DNA of 64,000 nt from Streptomyces colonosanans (GCF_001866645.1 NZ_MLYP01000036.1:1-64000); one strand, 5' to 3'. Numbered from the stretch's first letter, positions 45,708 through 56,646 are shown. The notes: generated by a model not told the origin, from the sequence alone. A program made the numbers and translations.

Positions 45708-46526
45708 CGGGCGTGCCGCCAGGGTGCTGCTGAACGGGGTCACCGGCCGCTCCACGCGCTCCCCGTCCACCGTGATGTCGACGGCCTCGTTGTAGAAGGC
45801 GACGAGTCCCTTGACGGCGGCGACCGCGGGCAGCGGGTCCGGGTAGCTCCAGGCCACGTTCGGCGGAACACCGGCGCCGCTTCGGTACGACCAGTACCGG
45901 GCCGTTCCCTTGTACGGGCAGCCAGTGGCGTGGTCCGTGGAGGCGAAGAGGTCCAGCCGGACGTCCTCGCGCGGGATGTAGTACCGCACCGGGAGTCCCG
46001 TCTCGAACAGCAGGACGGGGCGGCGGGTGTCCGCGACCGCCGTGCCCCCGATCTCGACCCGCACATGGCGGCTGCTCGGCAGGGCGTCCACCCGCTTGTG
46101 CGGGTCCCGGGGGTGGACGAAGATCTCTTCTTCCTCCTCGTACCAGTGATCCAGCCCCCGGCCGCTGCGCCGGAACCACTCGAAGGCGATGTGGCCGGCC
46201 AGGTCGTCGGCGGGGTACGTCCACGCCGCGTTCTCCAGCAACTCGCCGTCGATGTCGAGGTCGTAGAAGACCGTCGATCCGGTGTGCGTGCCCGTCGGCG
46301 CGTTCTTCGCCGGGCGGAGCAGGTCCGCGCGGACGTCCTCGCGCGGAAAGGCGTAGAGCGGCACGGGCAGCCCCGGCTCCCAGACGAGGACGGGGCGCCG
46401 GCTGTCGACGACGGTGACATCGCCCGTGCGGCCGCGCACCCACCGCTCGCTGGGCTCCCAGAGAAGACCCTCGGGGGTGGTCCGGACACATCGCGCGCCG
46501 GGGAGGTTGAGGGGAAACACCGTCAT
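45690..46526 (-). CDS. Tandem DUF427 protein
   Basis: The 278-residue protein contains two DUF427 units, each with the pattern DSRRPVLVWEPGLPVPLYAF / DTRRPVLLFETGLPVRYYIP, followed by REDVR, STVFYD or YKGTARYW, and AWTYPADDLAGHIAF / AWSYPDPLPAVAAVKGL and a final N-A-V-D. The family is a small all-beta fold of unknown reaction. ATG 46526 follows GGAGAG; the frame open to 46706 is not supported. The next gene on this strand, DUF523, is 88 nt upstream. Confidence 0.8.
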   Translation of the reverse strand: MTVFPLNLPGARCVRTTPEGLLWEPSERWVRGRTGDVTVVDSRRPVLVWEPGLPVPLYAFPREDVRADLLRPAKNAPTGTHTGSTVFYDLDIDGELLENAAWTYPADDLAGHIAFEWFRRSGRGLDHWYEEEEEIFVHPRDPHKRVDALPSSRHVRVEIGGTAVADTRRPVLLFETGLPVRYYIPREDVRLDLFASTDHATGCPYKGTARYWSYRSGAGVPPNVAWSYPDPLPAVAAVKGLVAFYNEAVDITVDGERVERPVTPFSSTLAARPPARHP

Positions 46527-46614
46527 GGCTCGCTCTCCTTCACGGTCCCGGATGTGGGTGGTCCCCCAGTAGACACCGCCCGGCCGAGCAGTCGGTGCGG
46601 GGGAACGCCGTGCC

Positions 46615-47055
46615 TCAGACCGTGTCCACCTGGATGCCGTTGCGTCGCAGCAGTGCCGCCGCCACACCGTCCCCGGGGCGCAGGGTGCCGCTGAACGTAC
46701 CGTCATAGATCTGTCCGCAGCCGCACGACGGGCTGCGGGCCATCAACAGCGCCCTGCGGGCCCCGGCGGCAGAAGCGGCGGCCAGCACCTGGTGGGCGCC
46801 GTCGACGAACTGTGCGGTGCAGTCCGCGCCCGTCGCGTCGACCACCCTGGCACGGCCGTGCAGGACGTCCTCACCGTCCCCACCGACGATCTCGGCCGGT
46901 ACGCGCGGGGTGGGCAGGCCGCCTGCCACCTCGGGGCAGAACACGACCGCACCTCCCTCGGCGGCCAGGGATCGCGCCTGCTCGGACTCCACCGCACGCC
47001 CGTTGTACCGACAGGGCACACCCGTCAGACACGCACTGACCACCACCGGTTCCAT
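46615..47055 (-). CDS. DUF523 (YbbK-like) cysteine-rich protein
   Basis: The 146-residue protein has conserved cysteines in VSACLTGVPCRYNG, VVFCPEVAGGLPTPRVPAEI and ARSPSCGCGQIYDGTFSG. DUF523 proteins resemble TudS-like sulfur enzymes that bind a [4Fe-4S] cluster through three such cysteines and remove sulfur from thiouracil or tRNA thiobases; all three are kept here. Role inferred from family. Cytosolic. Confidence 0.8.
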   Translation of the reverse strand: MEPVVVSACLTGVPCRYNGRAVESEQARSLAAEGGAVVFCPEVAGGLPTPRVPAEIVGGDGEDVLHGRARVVDATGADCTAQFVDGAHQVLAAASAAGARRALLMARSPSCGCGQIYDGTFSGTLRPGDGVAAALLRRNGIQVDTV

Positions 47056-47167
47056 GGGACCACCCTACCGATGGTCGCGCCGGCCGCTGCCGCGCGGCCT
47101 TGCTGATCAACGGTGGCCGACAAAGGAGGTTCGAAGCCGTGCGCCGGGGCTCTTCGCCCGGCCTCGG

Positions 47168-47677
47168 CTACGCTTCCGCCTCGGCCTTCACGCCCGCCAG
47201 CGTCGCCTCGATGCCGGTGCGCAGCAGCGCCAGCCGGCCATCGATGATCTGCTCCTCCTTCTCCGGGTACTTCTCGACGAAGTCGTGAAGCGGGCCACGG
47301 GCGGGTCCGATCCGCATGCCGTGCCGCAGGCGGGTGCCGGACCCTTCCGCGACCGGTTCCAGCAGGTACGTCCAGATGGCCAGCGCCTCGCCGCTCGTCC
47401 GGTCGCCGTAGACCACCTCCCACCGGAAGGAGCACTGTTCCACCATCTCCACGATGCGGCTGACGGTGCGCCACTCCCCCAGGACGTCATTGCGGTTGCG
47501 GCCGGAGAAACGCGCGCCGACCGCCGGGCCGTCGGCCCCGTCCAGCCACTCCACCTCCTGCAGCTCCGGGCTGTGCCGAACCGAGGTGGAAATGTCCGAC
47601 ACCAGCTCCCAAACCCGCTTCGGCTCAGCGGAAATCTCGATCTCACACTCCACGTGGGGACCGTCGGCAAGACGCAT
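47168..47677 (-). CDS. SRPBCC-family (polyketide cyclase/START-like) protein
   Basis: The 169-residue protein shows the SRPBCC layout: VECEIEISAEPKRVWELVSD, ELQEVEWLDGADGPAVGARF, RTVSRIVEMVEQCSFRWEVV and a long final helix. Such proteins bind a hydrophobic ligand in a cavity and act as cyclases, carriers or sensors. The start MRLADGPH at 47677 begins just before the first strand. No partner is evident. 47678-47903 holds no gene. Confidence 0.75.
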   Translation of the reverse strand: MRLADGPHVECEIEISAEPKRVWELVSDISTSVRHSPELQEVEWLDGADGPAVGARFSGRNRNDVLGEWRTVSRIVEMVEQCSFRWEVVYGDRTSGEALAIWTYLLEPVAEGSGTRLRHGMRIGPARGPLHDFVEKYPEKEEQIIDGRLALLRTGIEATLAGVKAEAEA

Positions 47678-47903
47678 CGCTTCAACCTCCAAGACAGGAC
47701 TGGTTCGTGCGGCAAACCTATCGGACGCATTGAGCATCGCCGCGAGGACATCGTGCTTGTACGACCTGACCGCGTGCGCCCCGAACCACCAACGGACCGC
47801 TATCACGGCCTCGGCTCCTCGCCATCCTCCGCGACCTCGCCACCGGTTCACCGGAAGACTCCGGCCTCCCCGCGAAACCGGCCGCAGTCTGCGTCGCCCC
47901 GCC

Positions 47904-49004
47904 TCATCCGGCCGGGGTGACGCCCCAGGTCCCCGTGGCAGTGAAGCGCTCAAGGTCGGACAGCGGGCCGTGCAGCTGCCACCCCTTGGCCTCGATCCAG
48001 GCGTCGTCGTAGTACGTGTCCCGGTAGGTCTCCCCGCCATCCCCGACGACCATCACCACCGCCCCGCGCTCGCCCTCCCGGCGCATCCGGTCCAGGACGT
48101 GGAACGCACCCCACAGACAGCTCCCGGAGGAGGGGCCGGCCATCAGCCCGGTGATGGCGCGCAGATGGCGCATCGCCGCCACACTGGCGACGTCCGGCAC
48201 CGGGATCACCAGGTCGACCACCGACGCATCGAAGGCGGGTTCGACGCAGGGTCGTCCGATCCCCTCGATCCGGGAGGGCATGCCGGTGGTGTAGCCGGGG
48301 AAGTCGGCGGCCCAGCCGGGGAAGTACGCCGAGTTCTCCGGGTCGACCACGGCGATCCGGGTCCCGGCGCCGCGCATGCGCAGATACCTGCCGATGGCGG
48401 CCGAGGTGACCCCGCTGCCGACGCCGGCCACGATCCACGCAGGCGCCGGCTCCCCCCTCTTCTCCAGGTCGCTCAGGATCCCGGCGCCGAGGCTGTCCGG
48501 CCCGCTCCAGTCGACTGCGTCCCCCACCCGCTGGAGGTGATCGAAGTAGTGGCCGCTGGACGCCTCCGCGAGAAACCGGGCCTTCTGGTAGACGGCGAGC
48601 GGCGGGTCGAAGGGGTGGCAGCGGCCGCCCTGCTCCTCGATCCGGCGCCGCTTGTCCGGACCGGTCTTGCCCGGCACGACGGCGGTGTACGAAAGCCCGA
48701 GGAGCCGTGCGAAGTGGGCCTGTGCCACAGCCATGTTGCCGCTGGCGGCCTCGAACAGCGGGGTGCCGGGGCCGATCTCGCCACAGCGCAAGGCGTCGAG
48801 GAAGAGGTCACGGGCGGGCCCGTGCTTCAGACTGCCCGTAGGCCGCCGGGACTCGTCCTTCAGATACAGCGCCGCGCCCGGCGGCCCTGCGAGCGGGAAA
48901 ACCCGCAGGGGCGTGGGCGGTTCGGCGGCCCGGTCGGCCAGCAGCAGGTCCATCGCCCGGTTCACCCAAGCGCGGGCCCTGTCGTCACCGGTTCCCGGTA
49001 CCAC
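47904..49004 (-). CDS. PLP-dependent cysteine synthase-family enzyme (cysteine desulfhydrase-like)
   Basis: The 366-residue protein has the PLP lysine in PTGSLKHGPARDLFL, the substrate loop EAASGNMAVAQAHFA, the phosphate-binding GVGSGVTSAAIGRYL and the ligand GGET. Length and motifs are closest to the Cds1-like L-cysteine desulfhydrase group of actinobacteria, which makes H2S, pyruvate and ammonia. I chose GTG 49004 (ACGGAG 9 nt upstream) because the frame further up runs into the end hairpin of an IS200/IS605 remnant at 49020. The insertion may have replaced the native promoter. Confidence 0.8.
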   Translation of the reverse strand: MVPGTGDDRARAWVNRAMDLLLADRAAEPPTPLRVFPLAGPPGAALYLKDESRRPTGSLKHGPARDLFLDALRCGEIGPGTPLFEAASGNMAVAQAHFARLLGLSYTAVVPGKTGPDKRRRIEEQGGRCHPFDPPLAVYQKARFLAEASSGHYFDHLQRVGDAVDWSGPDSLGAGILSDLEKRGEPAPAWIVAGVGSGVTSAAIGRYLRMRGAGTRIAVVDPENSAYFPGWAADFPGYTTGMPSRIEGIGRPCVEPAFDASVVDLVIPVPDVASVAAMRHLRAITGLMAGPSSGSCLWGAFHVLDRMRREGERGAVVMVVGDGGETYRDTYYDDAWIEAKGWQLHGPLSDLERFTATGTWGVTPAG

Positions 49005-49019
49005 TCGATGCGTCTCCGT

Positions 49020-49290
49020 TCCGTTGACGTCCTCTCCTGCCCGAGGGCAGGAGATTCCGGTCCGCACCGCTACGCGGTGCCACCTCGGGTTCCTGCTTCA
49101 CCGGCCCTTGCCGCTCTCCGGGGAGATCGGTCTTACAGGGGCCTCCGCAGGCGTCACTTTCCGCCCGTCCGGCGGTAGATCCGACAACTCCGTCATCGGA
49201 TGACGCAATCGTAGCCATGCCGCTGCGGCCCTCCGGGCCACAAGGGACCGGATGCCCTTCACCTCCACCCTGAAGGGCGGAGCACTGGGC
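49020..49290 (-). mobile_element. IS200/IS605-type remnant: ends and TnpB tail
   Basis: Adjacent hairpins CTCCTGCCC-GA-GGGCAGGAG (49034-49053) and GCACCGC-TAC-GCGGTGC (49064-49080), followed outward by AGGACGTCAAC (minus strand), resemble the right end of Streptomyces IS200/IS605 elements. The minus-strand frame 49005-49218 has the tail DACGGPCKTDLPGERQGPVK QEPE (split) seen after TnpB in such elements. A third hairpin CTCCACCCT-GA-AGGGCGGAG (about 49264-49283) resembles a left end. TnpA and nearly all of TnpB are gone. Confidence 0.5.
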
Positions 49291-49390
49291 AAGTGTTCGG
49301 TAGCGCTTGGCCGCAGGTACGGCCTTCCAACGTTGGCCGGAGTCCGCACCCTGCCCCCTTGTCCAATCTACGACTTACTCGCGCGTACGC

Positions 49391-49423
49391 GAAGGGGGTG
49401 CTGCCATGGGCGGCACCCCCTTC
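49391..49423 (-). terminator. Strong hairpin terminator after ABC-F gene
   Basis: A 15-bp stem with one wobble (49391-49405 with 49409-49423) and the loop ATG lies 15 nt after the ABC-F stop codon. Confidence 0.8.
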
Positions 49424-49438
49424 ACTCATGTTGGCCGG

Positions 49439-51097
<1,659 letters not shown>

Positions 51098-51424
51098 GCG
51101 AAACCCCCTGTTCTCGGCCGTGCCGATCGGAACGGAATCGAGTACACAGAGACGCCACGACGGCGGAGCCGAGCTCTACGCGGTCGGGCGGGGGGTGATC
51201 ACAGAGTTCCCATGGAGGTCACCATAGAAGAGAGTCGGCACGATCGGCAACGGTCACCGACAGTTTGGTTACGGCATGGCATGGGCCCCAGGCCGCCCTC
51301 TCGCCGCCCATATCGATATGGCAACCCCGCACGACACCCTGCGGGCGGTACCGGTCATCACCGTGCCAGCGAGGCGATTCGAGCTACAGGTGGCGCAGCG
51401 AGCGCCCGAGACGGCAACGACGTA

Positions 51425-51530
51425 ACGACCTGGGGAGCAATAGGGAGCGGCGTCGCGGCGTCCGGCACGGCAGCTCACGGCGGTGCCGGACGCCGCCCCT
51501 TCACCCACTCCCTATTGCTCCCCAGGTCGT
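51425..51530. repeat. 106-bp nested palindrome
   Basis: Outer arms 51425-51447 and 51508-51530 are perfect 23-bp inverted repeats (outer edge ACGACCTGGGGAGC). Inner arms 51456-51468 and 51483-51495 are perfect 13-bp inverted repeats (CGGCGTCCGGCAC). The tip is a 14-base loop; internal bulges are 8 and 12 bases. It could be a miniature transposable element, a structured RNA or a protein-binding cruciform. No gene ends here in a way that requires a terminator. Confidence 0.75.
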
Positions 51531-51591
51531 AAGAGAGCTGTGCGCCTTTCGGCATGCGTCGGAAGTGCGAGTCCTGTCCATAGGCGGAATC

Positions 51592-51896
51592 CGCAGCGGC
51601 CGAGGATCAACACACCGTTCATCCGGCAGAGTTGCTCAGCCACGTACGTCCACAGGTCGTCGCGCAGGCCGTCGGCACCCCACCGGCCGCAGGAAAGCAG
51701 GTGCTGCAGGCCGTACGGGGTGGCGACCGGCGTACTCGGCGGGATACCGGCTGCCCTTACGGCCTACCGGGCCGAGCAGCCCGCGGGCACAGTCCCGCAA
51801 CTGCCGCCGGGCCTCCATGCGGGAAAAGCGCCGACCGATCCGCAGGAAGACTTCGAGTTCCAGGTCCCAGGCGTTCGTCGGTACGTCGTGGATCAC
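51592..51896 (-). pseudogene. IS701-family transposase, N-terminal remnant, frameshifted
   Basis: The frame from GTG 51896 reads VPTNAWDLELEVFLRIGRRF then RMEARRQLRDCARGLLGPVG and AEYAGRHP, the N-terminal block of Streptomyces IS701-type transposases. After about 51716 the match continues in another frame as YGLQHLLSCGRWGADGLRD then LWTYVAEQL and GVLILGRC, ending near 51592. The DDE catalytic part is missing. Inactive. Confidence 0.75.
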
Positions 51897-52313
51897 GGCA
51901 ACGAACTGCTCGTCGCACCGTCATTGCGTGCGGCGCGGGCGCCCGTTGGTGGGTCGACCGGCCCAAGACCCTCCCGCGCATGGCAATCCCCCGCTACACT
52001 CCCCACCGCCGGGCCGCTGACCAGCAGAAATACAGGAGTCCGACTGGAGCACCAGAACCACTGGGCAATCCGTGTCACCCTCGACGCCAGCCAAGTGTCG
52101 GGAGTTTCATGGTCGTTCCCGAGACGCTGGACCATCGAGCCAGGATCGACCGACCTTCGCACCACCCATGACCAGCGAACTCACTCGAACCGTTCCGATA
52201 GCATGATCGAACTCACGACGAGCGCCCTCATCGCCCGTCCTTCACCGGAAAAACCATGCTGTCCGGCACGAAGAGTGACCTATTCACATGACGTCTAACA
52301 AATTGGCCAGACA

Positions 52314-53681
52314 TTGATACCTATAGCGTCGCGGGCGTTTTCGCGAATAAAAAGCAGAACTACGTTCGCCGCGTGGCGTCAATCACGGGCGATACTGTGG
52401 ACGGCGGCGAGTGTGGTCGCCCTCGGCTTCCTCATCGCGCTGGAGATCGCCGCGCGTGGCTACGGTCTACGGGGGCCGATCGCCAACCAGGTGCGCGAGG
52501 TGATATTCGCCCCCAAATCGGGTTTCCTGCTGTACGGCAGTATGGCGCTGATGATGGTGGTGCTCACCTGGCGGCAACGGCTCATCGCGGCTGGTGCCGC
52601 GATCGGCATCGACATCGTCTTCGTGCTCGTGCGGTGGGCGGCCGACATCAAGGTGACCGAAGGCCACCTCTTCGGCAACGGCGCGTTGTGGGTGATTCTG
52701 GGCTGTGGGGTCATCGCCGTCACGCGCCGCACGGGCCAGGAACGTGTCCTGTGGTTGAAGGGCGTCGGGCTGGGCCTGCTACTGGTGGCCGGCCGCAAGA
52801 CCGGCGACACCTGGCTACTCATCACATCGAAGACACGTCCGGCAGTACTCGACCAGTACGTGGCAACCGCCGATCACGCGCTGGGCAACCCGTCGTGGCT
52901 GGTCGGCCGGATGGTCAGGGCCACCGGCCCGATCGGCGAGCATTTCCTTGACTTCGTCTACGGCCAACTTGCGGTGGCCGCGGTCGTCTTTACGCTGTAC
53001 CAGCTACGTAACGTTGCGGTCGAGGGTCGCTTTCCGGGCCATCATCTGGTGCGCACTTTTCTGGTCATCGGTCTCCTCGGGCCGGGTATCTACATGATCT
53101 TCCCGGTGGTCGGACCGATCTTCGCCTACGGCGCAGACGGAGGGCACTGGGCGATGGCCGACATGTGGCCGGGCACGCCGCCACCGATCAATACCCCGCA
53201 CCACATGCCGTTCGACGAGATCACCCCACGCAACTGCATGCCCAGCCTGCACACGGCTTGGGCTACCGCGATATTCATTCATTCCCGCAAGGGCCCACGG
53301 GTTCTGCGAGTCGCAGGCACGGTCTGGCTGATTGCCACGCTCGCCGCGACGCTGGGATTCGGCTATCACTACGGTGCGGATCTCGTAGCCGGCGTGGTGT
53401 TCACCCTCACGATCGAGGCAGCGATGCGCTCGCTCGAACGCGGCTGGGACCGGTCAGCAATCCAATTGGTCACCTACGGTGCAGCGGTCTTCACTGTGCT
53501 CTTGCTGTCATATCGCTATCTGTCGGTGGAGATGGCTGAGTATCCGTGGGTGTTCGGGCCACTTCTCGTTCTGGCGCTTGCCTCGGTGGTCTACAGCTAC
53601 GTACGGACCACCAAACTGTGGGAACCGAAGGCCGCACCAGCGCGACAACCACGCCCGCAACCGCAACCCGAACTGGCTTGA
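52314..53681 (+). CDS. PAP2-superfamily membrane phosphatase
   Basis: The 455-residue protein has about ten membrane segments and the PAP2 motifs: NCMPSLHTAWATAIF (central PSLH, catalytic histidine) and LGFGYHYGADLVAGVVF (second histidine with aspartate). The basic first motif is less clear. The pattern is nearest to PAP2_3/Aur1-like actinobacterial enzymes that act on inositol or polyprenyl phospholipids in the membrane. The called start TTG 52314 is weakly supported. GC is lower than in neighbours and it lies between transposon debris and a long gene-free stretch, so it may have been acquired. Confidence 0.75.
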   Translation: MIPIASRAFSRIKSRTTFAAWRQSRAILWTAASVVALGFLIALEIAARGYGLRGPIANQVREVIFAPKSGFLLYGSMALMMVVLTWRQRLIAAGAAIGIDIVFVLVRWAADIKVTEGHLFGNGALWVILGCGVIAVTRRTGQERVLWLKGVGLGLLLVAGRKTGDTWLLITSKTRPAVLDQYVATADHALGNPSWLVGRMVRATGPIGEHFLDFVYGQLAVAAVVFTLYQLRNVAVEGRFPGHHLVRTFLVIGLLGPGIYMIFPVVGPIFAYGADGGHWAMADMWPGTPPPINTPHHMPFDEITPRNCMPSLHTAWATAIFIHSRKGPRVLRVAGTVWLIATLAATLGFGYHYGADLVAGVVFTLTIEAAMRSLERGWDRSAIQLVTYGAAVFTVLLLSYRYLSVEMAEYPWVFGPLLVLALASVVYSYVRTTKLWEPKAAPARQPRPQPQPELA

Positions 53682-54297
53682 GCCATGTTGCATCGCGAAA
53701 GGGCATGCGCATGGTGTACACGCCTCAGTGGTTGACGACCAGTTGAATCCCGGTTACTACGAGCCCGGGTACGCCCTCGACAGCGACGCAGGCGGTCCGG
53801 GGCGCCTTCGGGCTGGAGATCAGGGACCGACTTCGGGAAACTCGACCCGCCGGCGTTCGCGATGGGCACCTGGTGGGACCGGGTCCGGCTCTCGCCCCTC
53901 GATCCTGCGTGGCGGTCTGCCGTCTCGGTCGGCGGACCGCCACGCTGCATGCGAAGGTCCGCTGAGCAAAGGCGACTTGGCAAGGTCGCCTGCGCAACGG
54001 AGCATTGTCGCGTCTGGACGCGGCCTGCCCGGCATCCCCGCAAGGCCAACGCCGTCCTCGGCTCCGCACCAGTGCGACCTCACCGGTCACCGGACTGCGG
54101 CGGCCCTCCGAGCCCTCGACGGACGGACCTCGCAGCGACCTGATCACCGCGTCCGATCCCCCGCGGAAACGGGTGTTCGAACCGGCTGAAGCGGGTGCCA
54201 CGTGCGTCGGGTGGCGTGCAGTGATCAGCTGACATAGCTTACCGAAAAGCACCCTTTCATTCAGTCATGCCCGAATGTTCGAATGGGGTTGAGGGCC
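53682..54297. other. No gene seen (616 bp)
   Basis: Frames on both strands lack starts with ribosome binding sites and have unnatural composition. A short hairpin GGCGAC-N8-GTCGCC lies near 53971. The promoter of the FdhF-like gene should lie in 54200-54297, where GC drops. Confidence 0.5.
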
Positions 54298-56610
54298 ATG
54301 AGCACCGACCGCGACGGACAGGAACCACTGGAGCCCGAGGTCGGGCCGACCCCGAAGGAGTCTCCGGAGTTCCGCCCCTACCACCATCCCGCCGCAGGCT
54401 GGGGCGCGGCCAAGAGCGTGACCCACCTCCTGTTGCGTGAGCGGACGCTGGTGGACGGGCCTCGGGCCATCATGCGGATGAATCACGAGAACACCGGCTT
54501 CGACTGCCCGGGATGCGCGTGGCCCGATGACACCAAGGGCCTGAGACTGGACATCTGCGAGAACGGGATCAAGCACGTCACCTGGGAGATGACACCCAAG
54601 CGTGTCGGACGTGCGTTCTTCGCCGCCCATTCGGTGTCCGAGCTGTCCAGCTGGAGCAACTTCTCGCTGGAGGACCAGGGCCGGTTGACCGAGCCGATGG
54701 TGTACGACCCCGACACGGACCACTACGTCCCCATCAAGTGGAAGGATGCGTTCGAGCTGTTCGGCCGTGTTGTGCTCGGGCTGGACCACCCGAATCAAGC
54801 CTCGTTCTACACCTCGGGGCGGCTCGGCAACGAGGCCACGTTCCTCTACCAGTTGATGGCTCGTGAGCTGGGCACGAACAACCTGCCCGACTGCTCCAAC
54901 ATGTGCCACGAGGCCAGTGGCCGTGGTCTGCAAGCGTCTTTGGGTACCGGCAAGGGTACCGCCGACCTCAAGGACTGGGAGGCCGCGGACGCGCTGTTCA
55001 TCATGGGGGTCAACGCCGCCTCCAACGCGCCCCGGATGCTCACCGCCCTGGCCGAGGCCTACCATCGCGGCGCCCAGATCGTGCACATCAATCCGTTGGT
55101 CGAGGCGGCCGCCACCCGCACCATCGTCCCGCACGACTTCCTGGACATGGCGCTCTTCAAGACGACCCGGACCAGCACTCTGAACCTGCAACCGCGCATC
55201 GGCGGCGACATGGCGCTCATCCGCGGTATGGCCAAAGCGGTCCTGGAGCAGTCCAAGACCGATCCCAAGACGCTGGACCAGGAGTTCATCGCCCGCCACA
55301 CCACGGGCTTCGACGAGTACCGGGCACTGTGCGAGAACACCTCCTGGGACGAACTCGAGCTCCAGTCCGGGGTCAGCCGGGCCGACATCGTCAAGGCCGC
55401 GCGCGTGTACTGCGACGCCGACCGCAGCATCTTCAGCTGGTGCCTGGGCGTCTCCCAGCACGAGCACGGTGTCGACACCGTCCGCGAGATCGTCAACCTG
55501 CTTCTGCTGCGCGGCAACGTGGGACGCGAAGGAGCGGGACCCTCCCCCGTGCGCGGCCACAGCAACGTCCAGGGAAACCGCACCTGCGGCATCGACCACC
55601 GGCCCACCGAGGATTTCCTGAACCGTCTCGCCGAGGTCTGCAAGATCGACCCGCCCTGTGAGCACGGCCTGGACACCGTGGGCACCATCCAGGCGATGCA
55701 TCGCGGCGATGTGAAGGTGTTCGTCGGCATGGGTGGCAACTTCGCCCTCGCCGCACCCGACACCCCATACACCCATGCGGCGTTGCGCAAGTGCGAACTC
55801 ACCGTCCAGGTGAGCACCAAGCTGAACCGCAGCCATCTCGTCCACGGACGCCAGGCCCTCATCCTGCCGTGTCTCGGCCGTACCGAGAAGGACCATCAGC
55901 GCAAGGGCGTCCAGAGCACGTCCGTCGAGGATTCGATGAGCATGGTCCATCTGTCCATCGGCATGAAGCGTCCCGCCTCCCCGCATCTGCTGTCCGAGCC
56001 GGCCATCGTCGCGGGCATGGCCCGCGCCGCCCTGCCCGCCAGCCGCACACCGTGGGAGTGGTACATCGAGGACTACGACCGCATCCGCGACACCATGGCT
56101 CAAGTCCTCGACGGCTTCGAGGACTTCAACCGCCGCGTGCGCCTGCCGCTCGGCTTCCGCATCAAGCAGCCCGCCCGCGAACTGGTCTTCCTCACTCCGT
56201 CCGGGAGCGCCGAGTTCTCCACGGCCCCACTGCCCGACGTCGTTCCCGCCGCGGGCACCCTGGTGCTGGGCACCATGCGCTCACATGACCAGTGGAACAC
56301 CACCGTCTACTCCGACAACGACCGCTACCGCGGCGTCAAGAACCTGCGCACACTCGTCTTCATGAACACGGACGACATGCGCGAGCGCGGCATCGCCGAG
56401 TTCGACCGGGTGAACATCACCGCGACCGCCCGGGACGGCAGCATCCGCTCCCTCAAGGACTACCTCGCGATCCCGTACGAGATCCCGCGTGGCTGCGCGG
56501 CGGGCTACATGCCGGAGATGAACGTCCTGGTCGCGATCGGCGACTACAGCACCCAGAGCGACCAGCCGATCATGAAGCACATCAACGTCACGATCAACGC
56601 CGTGACCTGA
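54298..56610 (+). CDS. FdhF/YdeP-family molybdopterin oxidoreductase
   Basis: The 770-residue protein matches the formate dehydrogenase H-like YdeP family: N-terminal DCPGCAW (C70, C73) and C87 as partial iron-sulfur ligands, NNLPDCSNMCHEASGRGL in which C203 stands where FdhF has selenocysteine as molybdenum ligand, then GRTEKDH, LTPSGSAEF and a C-terminal beta domain for MGD. E. coli YdeP supports acid resistance. The genuine substrate is unknown. ATG 54298 follows GAGGG. It is a lone gene: no FdhD or cofactor genes are nearby, so maturation depends on proteins encoded elsewhere. Confidence 0.9.
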   Translation: MSTDRDGQEPLEPEVGPTPKESPEFRPYHHPAAGWGAAKSVTHLLLRERTLVDGPRAIMRMNHENTGFDCPGCAWPDDTKGLRLDICENGIKHVTWEMTPKRVGRAFFAAHSVSELSSWSNFSLEDQGRLTEPMVYDPDTDHYVPIKWKDAFELFGRVVLGLDHPNQASFYTSGRLGNEATFLYQLMARELGTNNLPDCSNMCHEASGRGLQASLGTGKGTADLKDWEAADALFIMGVNAASNAPRMLTALAEAYHRGAQIVHINPLVEAAATRTIVPHDFLDMALFKTTRTSTLNLQPRIGGDMALIRGMAKAVLEQSKTDPKTLDQEFIARHTTGFDEYRALCENTSWDELELQSGVSRADIVKAARVYCDADRSIFSWCLGVSQHEHGVDTVREIVNLLLLRGNVGREGAGPSPVRGHSNVQGNRTCGIDHRPTEDFLNRLAEVCKIDPPCEHGLDTVGTIQAMHRGDVKVFVGMGGNFALAAPDTPYTHAALRKCELTVQVSTKLNRSHLVHGRQALILPCLGRTEKDHQRKGVQSTSVEDSMSMVHLSIGMKRPASPHLLSEPAIVAGMARAALPASRTPWEWYIEDYDRIRDTMAQVLDGFEDFNRRVRLPLGFRIKQPARELVFLTPSGSAEFSTAPLPDVVPAAGTLVLGTMRSHDQWNTTVYSDNDRYRGVKNLRTLVFMNTDDMRERGIAEFDRVNITATARDGSIRSLKDYLAIPYEIPRGCAAGYMPEMNVLVAIGDYSTQSDQPIMKHINVTINAVT

Positions 56611-56623
56611 GCGACGGACCCAC

Positions 56624-56646
56624 CCGGCCGGAGCCGCTCCGGCCGG
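56624..56646. terminator. Bidirectional hairpin between FdhF-like and FUSC genes
   Basis: A perfect 10-bp stem CCGGCCGGAG / CTCCGGCCGG with loop CCG lies 13 nt from the plus-strand stop and 39 nt from the minus-strand stop. Confidence 0.65.

Larger units (their letters stand above)
51098..52313. other. Transposon debris, no intact gene (1.2 kb)
   Basis: The first 180 bases should hold the ABC-F promoter and leader. A 49-codon frame at 51276-51425 (MAWAPGRPLAAHIDMATPHD) has natural composition but no ribosome binding site and stops at the palindrome that follows. The palindrome (51425-51530) and an IS701 remnant (51592-51896) are listed separately. 51897-52313 has lower GC and shows nothing I recognise. 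Confidence 0.5.

Noticed and set aside
51276..51425. 49-codon ORF with natural composition
   Set aside because: There is no ribosome binding site, no homologue that I recognise, and it ends at the palindrome; not enough for a gene call.
54172..54190. GTTCGAACC resembling a tRNA T-arm
   Set aside because: No acceptor, D-arm or anticodon arm can be built around it.
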